Positions 18,612 through 28,500 of a stretch of DNA of 64,000 bases are shown one piece after another (within the stretch, counting starts at the first letter, position 1; each line of letters opens with the position of its first letter). The DNA comes from Zelonia costaricensis (Eukaryota > Euglenozoa > Kinetoplastea > Trypanosomatida > Trypanosomatidae): assembly GCA_030849075.1 (NCBI GenBank), contig JASAOO010003532.1, positions 34,331-98,330 of the forward strand, written 5' to 3'. The position numbers were made by a program, and so were the translations under genes. The notes under the pieces are model-generated. The model made no database searches. It was given only the letters and a program-made list of their open reading frames with translations, and was not told the DNA's origin.

Positions 18612-19310
18612 CTACCGCGGCTGCCACGTAATGATGTTGTAGGAGGTGGAGTTCATCTGGCGATCAAGGAAGCGCTGTCGTGACGCGTACTGCGCACGTG
18701 CGGCGGCCTTGCGAGCCTCCAACACCTCCTTCCCACCTGTGGTGTAGCACTGATGGGTGATCGGGTCGCGGTCGTCCTGCTCGCGATTCTTGCGCGTCGT
18801 GCCAGTCACGTCGGCAAGGCGCTGCTGCTCCGCGGCGAAGTCGGCATCGCGGGACGCCTGCAATGCCGCCTCACGCGCCGCGGCCCGCACGCGACGCGTA
18901 TTGAGGTGTTCCTGCGCCTGCTGCCGCGCCGACACGCGCGCTCGGCGTAGCGCGTCGTCGGCGGTGAGGTTGATGTCGAGTCGCTCCGAGTCCGTCATGT
19001 ATGCGGCTCCGCCACGGCCGCTGGCGCGGCGCTCGCGCGGGTTCGGCTGGAGCTGCTGCAGAAGAACGCCATAGCTGGACGACGGCGACGCCGAAGCGGC
19101 GGTGTCTGCAGTCCTGCAGTGGGCGGCGGCGGCGGTGCTGGTGTTTGTGGTGTGCGCCGTGGGGGCCGCCGGCTCTGTGGACACGGGGGGCAGGGGGATG
19201 ATGGGATGCTGGTAGCCGGGTGGGTGCTGCAGCACCTCTGCCTGGTGCTTGCGCACCCCGCGGTACGGGATGGGCTTGAGGTGAAAGGGAGCCTCGTTGC
19301 CGAAGATCAT
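18612..19310 (-). CDS. Conserved-looking hypothetical protein, charged and helical
   Basis: 232 residues starting MIFGNEAPFHLKPIPYRG. The N-terminal ~45 residues are Pro- and His-rich, a low-complexity Ala/Thr/Ser linker follows, and residues ~105-225 are highly charged and predicted helical (many Arg, Ala, Gln and Glu), ending in DPITHQCYTTGG and then NSTSYNIITWQPR. There is no signal peptide or membrane segment. The well-structured C-terminus with aromatic residues at its end suggests a real cytoskeletal or flagellar-type protein, but I cannot name a family. The Met at 19310 is the first in frame. Confidence 0.75.
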   Translation of the reverse strand: MIFGNEAPFHLKPIPYRGVRKHQAEVLQHPPGYQHPIIPLPPVSTEPAAPTAHTTNTSTAAAAHCRTADTAASASPSSSYGVLLQQLQPNPRERRASGRGGAAYMTDSERLDINLTADDALRRARVSARQQAQEHLNTRRVRAAAREAALQASRDADFAAEQQRLADVTGTTRKNREQDDRDPITHQCYTTGGKEVLEARKAAARAQYASRQRFLDRQMNSTSYNIITWQPR

Positions 19311-21230
19311 GTTGATGCGAGGGAAGGGACGGGGAAGGGAGGGGAGGGGAGAAGGCGCAGGCTTGGTACAAGTGTGACACGGCTCGTGTGTATGTGGGTG
19401 GGTGAGTCAACGGGCCTGTGAGCTGAGGGTGGACGCTTGGAGGCGGCAGGGGGGGTAAGTGGTAAAGGTAAATGTTCGGAAGGAAAAACCGGAGAAGACA
19501 TGAGTGAAGCAGGGCGGCGTGCACACGCACCAACACCCGAGAACAAGAAAGGGAAGTGGAGGGGGGGTGCGGGCGTTGAAAAGAAGGAGGGTGACGGTAT
19601 GCGAGGTGTAGAGGTGACTTATACCGGCATCATCGGACGCGTGCACGACCTCGCTTCCGCTCCAAGCTTCTCATCATGGGGCGCGTCATGGGAGGTGAGC
19701 TGGACGGGGAAGGAAGTCAGCGATAAGGTCAGTGAGTCGCGTCTTTGTGGCAACGCGAGGGCGAGCCATCAGCCGCGTCCGCAACAACTCGCCCGCTGCT
19801 CATCTCCTCACACACACTTTCTCCCGCTCTTTCTCTTGTTTCACTCTTCACGCGGGCACGCGTCAGCGAAGCTCGTTCACTCTCAGGAGCCACACACCAG
19901 AAACACATCAACACACACACACACACACAGGCAGGGACGTCCACAAATAGAGAGAGAGGAGGGGGGAAAGAAAGCGAAACAACAACTGGCAACGACGGAG
20001 ACGGTGAGATGAAGGCGGGACACGTGCAGCAAGTGGCAGACGACCGCGCCCGTTGCAGCCTTCCTTCTTCTCTGCTTTCCATTTTTTTTCTTCTCTTCTT
20101 CTCATTAGAGCCGTGCGTGTCCACCCACCGATGCCCTCGGTGCCCCTCTGTCGAGTTGATGTCTTCTCCCTTCACATGCATTCTCCCGCTTGCCGCCGAC
20201 ACGCCTCTTGTCCGGGAGGAGGCGTGTCTGCGGGACGTGTGTGAGCACCGCCCGCCCCCCCCCCGCCATCGGTGGTAGACAGGCGGAGGAGCGAGCGAGA
20301 GGGGCAGTGGGGAATGGGAGGGGGGAGAAGGAGGCGAGTGCGTGGCTGCAACGTGCGCAGAGGCGGACCTCGCCGCCTCGCTCAGCGCCCCACATCGAGC
20401 CACACACACACGCACGCCTCTGTCTGCCAGACTGAACGCACGAGAGGAGGGAGAGGAGAGGGAAAGAGGACGAGGAGGTGACAGACAGGCGTGCGCATGC
20501 GTCCCTCACACCGCCCCCCTCCTGCCCCGCCCTCGCCCCCCTCCCCCCATCAGCGAGGAGAGCACTGGAAGAAAGTCGATGTGCGGCACAGCCTGAAAGG
20601 AAGTGGGCGAGAGAAGGAGGAGGGTGGGGGGCGTCGAACAGAAAGTATGGAGGCATCGAGTCCACGCGTGGCATGTTAACCGTCCTCCGCCGGCATTCTA
20701 AAAATCTGGTTTCCGTCTTCGTTTGGTTTTTTTTGTTTGCCTCCCGTGTGCTTCCACCGGTGAGGACGCCATCAGCGTCGTGACGCCACCGCCGCGCACC
20801 GCTGCGGACGGCGGACTGCCGCGGCTGCCCCCCCCCCGGGGGAGGGAAAAGAGCACAGCAGAGACAGAGAGAGGAGGGGGAAGAGGGCGCTGGCGGGGAG
20901 ACGGGCAGAGCGCATGGGCAGGTTGACACACACGCACACACACACACACACGTGCGTGTACACAGGTGCACATGCACGTGCCGGGCGTCTGTGTTCACCC
21001 ACCCGTTACTCACCTCTCCCTCCCCGCCCCCCTGCAGCCTGTGCCCCTCCCTGCTCCTACCCTCACCCATCAATAACATCCACGTGTCTGGCGACCTCCC
21101 TGCCAGACCGCCTAGACACAGACCCCGGTCACACTAACACAGACACCTCCACATCCACGCATGACGTGTATACGCGTGTGTGTGTGTGGCGCCCGCCCGC
21201 ACCGGCCCACTCCGGTGGGCTCCCGCACGC
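19311..21230. other. Intergenic region, 1.9 kb
   Basis: Holds (CA)n runs near 19911-19930 and 20925-20951, poly-C/poly-G runs near 20254 and 20827, and a short GT stretch just after the CRK9-like stop codon. No credible gene. Confidence 0.7.
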
Positions 21231-24092
21231 CTAGATGCCGCTACCGTCCTCCTCGTCTTGATCGCGCGTGCTCATGCGAGTGCGAAGCTGCGCCTGCGAC
21301 TGATCGTCTTCGGCGTCGCCATCGTCGACAGGAGCAGCAGCTCCCGCCAGGACGACTTCCTCACGGCCTTCACGCGGAACCCCATCAAGGGTGGCGTGAT
21401 GCCCGCCGCTGAGCTGCGCGGGTGACGAGGCCTCATCCTCTGCTGATGCAGCTGGCACTGCGACGGCGGCAGCCACCTGCGTCGTCACGGCAGTCGAGAC
21501 TGCTGTCGTCTGTGCGGCGGACGCGTCGGGCGGCAGATCGACCACGTGCCGCAGCGCGGGTGGCACACTCAGCGAGGCAGTCGCTGTCGACGGCGAAGGT
21601 CCACCTTGTGCATGCGAAATTGCCTTCTCGGTTGAAGTGACCTTTGATGCCGTGACGTGCGTCGTCGCCGTCGCCCGCATCGCGCTCCGCGTGGCGCTGA
21701 GCACGGTCGGCTGGGCACCCTCGCGTCTGTCACTCCCACCAGCGTGCAGAGCGGTGGCCACCGCGTCCTGCCACGGCATTGGCCGCATCAACTCCGCGGG
21801 GGCGCATGGGAGTGGGTCCTCGCGGAAGAAGGGATGCTGCAGGGCCTCAGCAGCGGATGGTCGCCGCCGTGGGTTCCACTGCAGTATCGCCGCGAGCAGC
21901 TCCACGCCGCTGGCAGGGAGGAGGGCGCACTCCGCCGCGACGGGGACGTCGCCGTGCGTGACGGTCGGCAGCGTGGCGCCGCGCTGCTGGAAGAGGGCGG
22001 CGAGCCGCGAGACGCGGTTCCAGCGCGGCAGCGAGCGCATCATGGCTTTGGTCTGCGGAAGGTGATAAAGGCCAGGGAACGCCTCCTCGGTTGGGATGCC
22101 GAGCACATCGCACACCGCCAGGAGGTGCTGACTGTCCGACGACGCGTGGAAGAGCGGGCGGCGAAGAAAGAGCTCCGCGAAGATGCAGCCCACAGACCAG
22201 ACATCCATCTTGTGCGAGTAGTCCACCACGCCGAAGTGCAGCTCCGGGGCGCGGTACATGAGGGTCACGACCGTCGGCGTCAGCGCCTGGCCTTCGCGGT
22301 AGAGACGGCCGAGGCCGAAGTCGCACACCTTCACGCGGCCGTCCTCGCCGAGCAGCACGTTCGATGTCTTCAGGTCGCGGTGCAGGGTGCGATTCTCGTG
22401 CAGGAAGGCAACGGCGCGGAGCATCTGGTAGACAATGGACTTGGCACGCGCCACGAAGTTAGCCGCCGCCAGCGGGTGCACGTTGCGCGGCGTGACATGG
22501 AAGTAGGGCACCTGCACCACCGGCGCCCTGTGGCCGTGGTGTGGCGCATGCCGCTCGCGGTCGCTGCTCGCCGAGTTTTGGAGCAGCTGCCCGTCCGCCG
22601 CCACGTTTGCGTAGCGGCGCATGTAGCTGCCGAGGTCGTAGGGGCAGTAGTCCATGACGATGAACATGTCCTTGGTCTGGCTCGTCGCCCCCACAGCGGC
22701 GAGGGGGCGGGCCGCTGCAGCAGCAGCAGCAGGAGCCGTCGCCGTTGTGGCCGCAGCCTCCTCCACCTTGGGCTTCTTCGCCGCAGCGCTCCCGCTCGCC
22801 TCGTCGCCGTGCACCTTCCCCTCCAGGCTCGGCTCCCGACCGCGGTGGTGGCGATCGCCGCGGCGGCTCGCGGTGGGCGCTGACGGCGCCTGTGCGTGCG
22901 GCCCCTTCGGGCCATCGCCGTCGGTCCCCACCGCAGGCGACGCCGTCGCCGACAGCGCGCCAGAGGACGACGAAGACGACGACGAGGACGACGACGCGGT
23001 CGAGTCCGTCGAGGGCGAAACATCCGAGGCGTCCGCAGGCGCGGCGGTGATCGCGGGGCGCGGCAGCGGCAGTGGGTCGAGCAGAACGAGCTCGAGCGCG
23101 CCCATGATGTTGGGGTGCTGGAGCCGGAGCAGCAGGTCGATCTCGCGCATCAGATACGGTGGCATGCCCACCTCGGAGTCCTCGAGCCACATCTTCTTGA
23201 TGTGCTTGAGGGCAAAGCTGCGGAGGTGGGTGAGTGACACGGCGTGGCCGGACGCGACCGGCAGCGGCGGCGATGGTGGCGTCGCCTGCTGTTTGGCGCG
23301 CCGGCGGGCCTCGCGCCGCTGCTGCCGCTCCCAGTCCGATGTCTTGACCGCGCGGAACACCACGCCGTACACACCCTGCGAGATGCGGGCGACGCGGGTG
23401 TACGTGTTCACGTCGCGGCAGATGGGCCGCACAGCACCAGAGACGTCCACGCGCGCCGCCGCACAGGCGGACATGTACGCGGCATCATCAAAGAGAGCGG
23501 CACCGCGCGCCAGCTTCGGCGTCATGTCCGACGCGGCACCACGCGCTGCGAGTGCCTCGCGCAGCCTGGACACGGTCATGTCCAGCACGGGCGACGCCGG
23601 CGGCGCGGTCTCGCCGCTGCTTGCGTCTGCAGGCGGGTCGGCGAGAAGCAGCAGCTGCTGAAGGACTCGCACCGACATGCCGCCTGTGAAGGGGATGCAG
23701 AGTGCGTCTGCCGCGGCGTCGCGGTAGTCGGGCCGCGCTGAGAGAGGTGACGCGAAGACCGGCGGCGGCGCCGGCACCCCCGCTGCCGTAGAGGCACCTG
23801 CGGCACCCGCCGTGGTCGTGGCAGACGCTGCGTTGACGGCTGCAGTGCCGGCGTGCGGCGGCGCCGCGGCGTCTGCAGCGCTACCCTTGGAAGCGGCTCC
23901 GCCAGACTCTGCGCCACTTCGCGCGACCACAGCGCCCTCCACCCCATCCTGAGCGGCCGGGGCGCTCCCGTTCGGCGGCGCCGTTGACGCCGGCGGCGCG
24001 GACGAGGCGCCTGCAGCAGCCGCAGCGGCGGTCGCGGCGGCCTTCTCCTGCCGCAGCTTGCGCATCCGCTCCAGCAGTGAGTTGACCTGCAT
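21231..24092 (-). CDS. CRK9: CDC2-related protein kinase with insertions, CRK9-like
   Basis: 953 residues from MQVNSLLERM, with a kinase domain at roughly 230-755. The glycine loop is ISQGVYGVVF (first Gly replaced by Ser), the ATP lysine sits in FALKHIKK, the cyclin-binding helix is GMPPYLMREI, the catalytic loop is HRDLKTSNVLL, then DFGLGR and the activation segment TPTVVTLMYRAPEL, with DVWSVGCIFAEL. The catalytic loop and TPxVVTL resemble CDK10/CDK11. Two insertions break the domain: ~35 residues before the lysine and ~135 Ser/Ala-rich residues (about 337-474) before FIVMDYCPYDLGSYM. The N-terminus and the last ~200 residues are low-complexity. Trypanosomatid CRK9 is an atypical large CDK with cyclin CYC12, needed for RNA polymerase II CTD phosphorylation and spliced-leader trans-splicing. 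The CDK call is certain; the CRK9 assignment is from recollection. Confidence 0.9.
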   Translation of the reverse strand: MQVNSLLERMRKLRQEKAAATAAAAAAGASSAPPASTAPPNGSAPAAQDGVEGAVVARSGAESGGAASKGSAADAAAPPHAGTAAVNAASATTTAGAAGASTAAGVPAPPPVFASPLSARPDYRDAAADALCIPFTGGMSVRVLQQLLLLADPPADASSGETAPPASPVLDMTVSRLREALAARGAASDMTPKLARGAALFDDAAYMSACAAARVDVSGAVRPICRDVNTYTRVARISQGVYGVVFRAVKTSDWERQQRREARRRAKQQATPPSPPLPVASGHAVSLTHLRSFALKHIKKMWLEDSEVGMPPYLMREIDLLLRLQHPNIMGALELVLLDPLPLPRPAITAAPADASDVSPSTDSTASSSSSSSSSSSGALSATASPAVGTDGDGPKGPHAQAPSAPTASRRGDRHHRGREPSLEGKVHGDEASGSAAAKKPKVEEAAATTATAPAAAAAAARPLAAVGATSQTKDMFIVMDYCPYDLGSYMRRYANVAADGQLLQNSASSDRERHAPHHGHRAPVVQVPYFHVTPRNVHPLAAANFVARAKSIVYQMLRAVAFLHENRTLHRDLKTSNVLLGEDGRVKVCDFGLGRLYREGQALTPTVVTLMYRAPELHFGVVDYSHKMDVWSVGCIFAELFLRRPLFHASSDSQHLLAVCDVLGIPTEEAFPGLYHLPQTKAMMRSLPRWNRVSRLAALFQQRGATLPTVTHGDVPVAAECALLPASGVELLAAILQWNPRRRPSAAEALQHPFFREDPLPCAPAELMRPMPWQDAVATALHAGGSDRREGAQPTVLSATRSAMRATATTHVTASKVTSTEKAISHAQGGPSPSTATASLSVPPALRHVVDLPPDASAAQTTAVSTAVTTQVAAAVAVPAASAEDEASSPAQLSGGHHATLDGVPREGREEVVLAGAAAPVDDGDAEDDQSQAQLRTRMSTRDQDEEDGSGI

Positions 24093-24133
24093 GATGAGAG
24101 AGACGCGAACAACAATAACAACAACAATTATAC

Positions 24134-24194
<61 letters not shown>

Positions 24195-25513
24195 ATGACG
24201 GCACAAACAGAACGGCAAGCGATCGTCGCTGAATGGAGTCTTGCGGAGGCCTCTGCTGGCACTCACTCTGTGTCTCTCCTCGTTGAGGTGTGTATGAATG
24301 GGGCGAAGGAGGCGGGTGGGAGGGGGGGGGTGTTGTTACTCAAGTCGCTGCGGGACGCGGCGTAGGAGAAAACCCAAAAGAAGCAAGACACGCGTGCGGC
24401 ACGTCGACAGGCGGTTGAACGGCGCGCGCGAACACCGTGAAGAGAGGGGGAGGGGGGGGGGGGCCAGGGGACGTGAGAAGTGAAAGCTGAAGAAAGAGCG
24501 CAGCTGCTGCGCTTCACGCTTTCCTTCGTGTGCGGCGCGATACGGCAGCGATGAGAGTCACCGCCGAGCACGACGACACGCGTGTGCCTGCTTGCGCCTC
24601 GCAGCGCGTGATGCAGCGGGGTGGGAGAGGAGGTGGGGCAAGAGGCGACGAGAGAAAGGGAGGCCCCCGCCGCGCACGCTCGCCGCACCGCTCCCTAGCT
24701 GCGAGAGGTAGCGGAGTGGTGCAGAGCATCAGGCGCGCGACGGCACAGAGGCCGCGTCCGCTCTCGCCGTTCTCCGCCGCATTTCCCGTCGCAGTCAGTA
24801 TATCCACACACACAACCTACATGCCAGTAGGTGGACACACACGCGCGCGGCCTATGCCGCGGGAGTCGGTGGGCAGGCCTGCATTCCGAATGTGCCACTC
24901 ATATCCATCCATGTTGTGTCGTTGCTGCTTGTTTGAACCGCAATCGGTACGCCGTGAGAGACGCAAGCTTCTACTATGCATCGATTGTGTTTGTGCGCAT
25001 CGACGAGTGTGTGCCGGAATGTGTGCACGCTTGAGTCTCGACTCCGTTGGATCGGGAGAGGTGCGAGATGCGCGTCCGGCAGGGGGAGCCATATCAACAC
25101 ACACACACACACGTATAGACACGCGAAAGAGAAAACTGCTGAAGAGAAAACAAGTGCAGACTCGCCGATCTGCCGAGAAGTGCTGAAGTACATCGAGTCG
25201 TGCGGGGCAAGCAGCCCAACGGTGGTCCTGCCCGGATGCCCTGCGCTATCACACGGGGCCCAGTGAGATTGGGAGGAGTGGACGACGTGAAAGGGGGGTG
25301 AAGCAACGGGGACGACGAGTCACGCATGAACAAGAGAGCCCCAGAAAGAAGAATGCTGATGTACATGCGAGGCAGGGTCGGCGTAGACAGCGCGCTGAGT
25401 AGGCGGTAGGGGGAAGAGGGTTCGAGTCTGCCACGGACGAGCCGGGCCTCGCGGGAGATGGGGGGGAGGGCGAGGACGGCGGAGGGGTATACCACCGCGC
25501 ACACACACACGTG
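24093..25513. other. Intergenic region
   Basis: Contains the (GT)29 tract, poly-G runs near 24320 and 24451-24462, and (CA)n at about 25099-25113 and 25499-25510, the last directly after the AK7-like stop codon. No gene seen. Confidence 0.7.
24135..24193. repeat. (GT)29 microsatellite, longest in the window
   Basis: About 29 perfect GT units starting 43 nt upstream of the CRK9-like ATG. Reads (CA)n in transcript sense. Confidence 0.97.
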
Positions 25514-28500
25514 TTAGAGTGTCACACGACGCTGACGCTCGTAGAGAACATCGGCGAGTGCTAGGACCGGGTCATTGGGCCGCATGCGCACCACATCCGT
25601 CATCGTCGGCGTCAAGTTGGGCAGCACGTACTTCATCAGGTACGTCTCACTCGGCAGCGACAGCATCGAGGCCGTGTCGGAGCCGCTCTCCACGAGCTGC
25701 AGCCGCCGCAGCGTCGCGAGCTCGTGCAGGATCGTGGACATCTCCAAGTCTGGCGCTCCAGCTGACAGCGACTCGGGGCCCCCCGCCGCCGAGGCCGTGG
25801 CGACCGACTTATCCGCCCAGGTCGGCTTGGGGGCCGAGGACGAGACATCCGCGGCCGCCGACGTCGAGGAGCTGACTGGCGCGTCGAGGAACAGGGGCGA
25901 GGCGGCAAAGAGGCCGCTGTCCGGCGTCTTGCAGGCCGTCGAGCGGCCCCCGGCAGCGGGCAACACGGACAGCGGCGTCATGGCGGGCGCAGGCGACGCT
26001 GCCGGCGAGGACGACGACGCCACGCACCGCGCGGGCGCCACACGCCGGCACACGTCCTCGGCAAGCGGCTGCAGTGACGTGGCGAGCGACGCCGTCGGCG
26101 TGTCCGCGGCGGCGGTGTCGCCTCCGTTGCCGGCGCAGTGCGGGGCACCGAGGTACACGTCCCCCGAGTGCGGCGCCGCCGCTCCGGTCCAACACCGCGG
26201 CGCCAGCCGCAACAGCGCCACCGGCAGCTTCGTCGACGCCATCGCCGTCCCAGCCTCGTCCGCGACCTCCGCAGCGTGCACCCGGTGACCTGCCAGCGCT
26301 GTCGCAGCGGGGGAAGCGGCCGACGCCGCCGATGCCTCCGCAAAGACGGCCGCGTTGCGTGCCGCCGCGCTGCACCAGCCCCGCTCCACCTCCTGCGTCG
26401 TGAGCCCCGGTGCGAGCATCAGGTGCACCTCCGCTGTGCGCGTCGTGGTCGGGGCCTCGAGCGTCGTGACAGCGGCACCACCACCGCTGCCGTCCGCGTC
26501 GTCGGCCCCCGCTGCTGCTGCCGCGTCCCCTGCGCCACCCGCAGCCCCGCTGTCCATGCCAGCGACGTCATCGCCGTCCTCACCGAGATGCGGTTGGGGT
26601 GGCGGGACGAGGACAGGCGCGCGCCGCACACCCAGCGCGGCGGTGGTGGTCACGGCGCCAAGCCACGCCAGCAGCGACTGCGTTGGCCGACCCGCCACGG
26701 CGTGGTGCTCCTGGTACCAGTCGAGCAGCACCGCGTACGGGGTCGTGTGCAGCAACTCGCGCAGCGCCGCCGTCGCACTCGACGCGTCCCCGTCGGCGTC
26801 GGCGTCAGGCTCGCGCTCCGCCTCCACGTCCAGGCGCGTCAGCAGCGCCTCTGCCACCGCACGCAGCGCGGCGGGCTCGCCCTGCACGGCAACCACGTGG
26901 TCCACGTAGAGCCCCTCGTCCACCGGTGCCAAGATGTTCTCGGCGTCCGGCGACGCATCCCCGGTCTCCGCATTGGGGCTGCTACCCCCCGCCGACGCCG
27001 CCTTGCCGCCCTCACCATCCTCCTCCCCTGTGCCCGCGATGGCCCAGCGGTATGTCGGGTCGCGGCCGCGGCGGTGCGCCCGCTCGAGTGCGACCACCTC
27101 CTCCTCCTCGAGGTGGAGCACATCCGGCAGAGGAAAGTCCGCGTCAAGCGGGGGCGGCAGGTCGGCTGCACCGTCGTCGTCGCCGCCACCGCCCGCGGCG
27201 TCCTCGGCCTCCTCCAGCGCCGTGTGGTCGTCCGGCCGGGCCAGCAGCGGGGCGAGCGCCCGCTGCCGCCGCAGCTCCCCACCCTCTAGCTCCGCCTCGT
27301 TCGCGCGGAAGCACAGCACCGCCTGCGCCAGGGTCTGCGGGAAGTCACTCAGCACGTACCCCTGGCAGCGGCAGTCCGGCTGACGCAGCCGCCAGCGGCA
27401 CATGACGGCCAGCGCGCTGTCGAGGTAGTCAGCCCCGTCCTCCGCCCGATCGAGCACCAGGTCGGGGTTCACCGCTGCCGCGGCGGCGGCCGCAGACAGC
27501 GGCGGCTCCGCCCACGCGTCCTCCTCGCCCTCCTCGTCCTCCTCCTCGTCCTCATCCTTGGCACCGCCGCCTGCCGCATCCCCGCGGTGATCGGCGCCGT
27601 CACTCCCGCCGTCCCCGCCCTCGCCCTCCTCGTCTTCCTCGTCGTCCTCTTCGTCGTCATTGCTGCCGCTGCCGCCGCGCCGCCGCGCCCCGCCGGCGTC
27701 GCGGTCGTAGTCCTCGTCCCCGTCCACCTCGTCCGCGGGGGGCGGCGGGGGACGTGGAAGCTTGCCGTCCGCGGCGGACACCCTCAACGCCAGTACCTTG
27801 AGCCCCAGTAGGTACTCCTGCCGCAGCGCGGCAATGCAGCGCAGCTCCTGCTGGTCGACGTCCCGCGCGAAGGCGCGGCCGCGACGGCGGGCCGCGAAGC
27901 GCGGCTGCACCGGCCCCCCCTCGGCCGCAAAGGTGGTGGGCAGACCCTCTGGCGGGGGCGGCAGCAGCTCGCGGTCCTCCTGCAGCTCGGCCTGCGCCTC
28001 CTCGTCACGCACGTCGAGCTGCGCGAGCCAGTTGCCGTCCTCCCCGTCCGCGTCCTCCGCCTCTTCCCGTTCCTCGTCGATCCCGAAGCCGCCGTCATCG
28101 CCCTCGTCGCCGCCGTCATCACCGCCTGCAGCTGCTGCCGCCGCCGCCGCACCGCGGATGTACGTCTCGTCCACGACCTCCTCCACCGGCCGGCGCTGGG
28201 CCGACGCGGCCACCGCTGCGGCATTCTGCTCCGCCTGCGCATCGCCCTGCGACACGTCGTCGTCCTCCGCATCGTCCTCACCGTCTTCGCCGCCCTCCCC
28301 CTCGTCCGGCCGCCGCGCAAGCGGTGGAAGGAAGATGGACATAGACGACGCGTTCGACACGAGCTCGGAGCCGGCGGCGTTCTCGCCCGAGTCGTCCCCG
28401 CTGCGCCCATCGCTGTCGGGCGAGGCGGCCTTGCTGCGGCCCCCACTGTGCGGCTCCGCAGCGGTGTCGTCGAGGTCGTCATGGTCGGCGAAGTCGGCGT

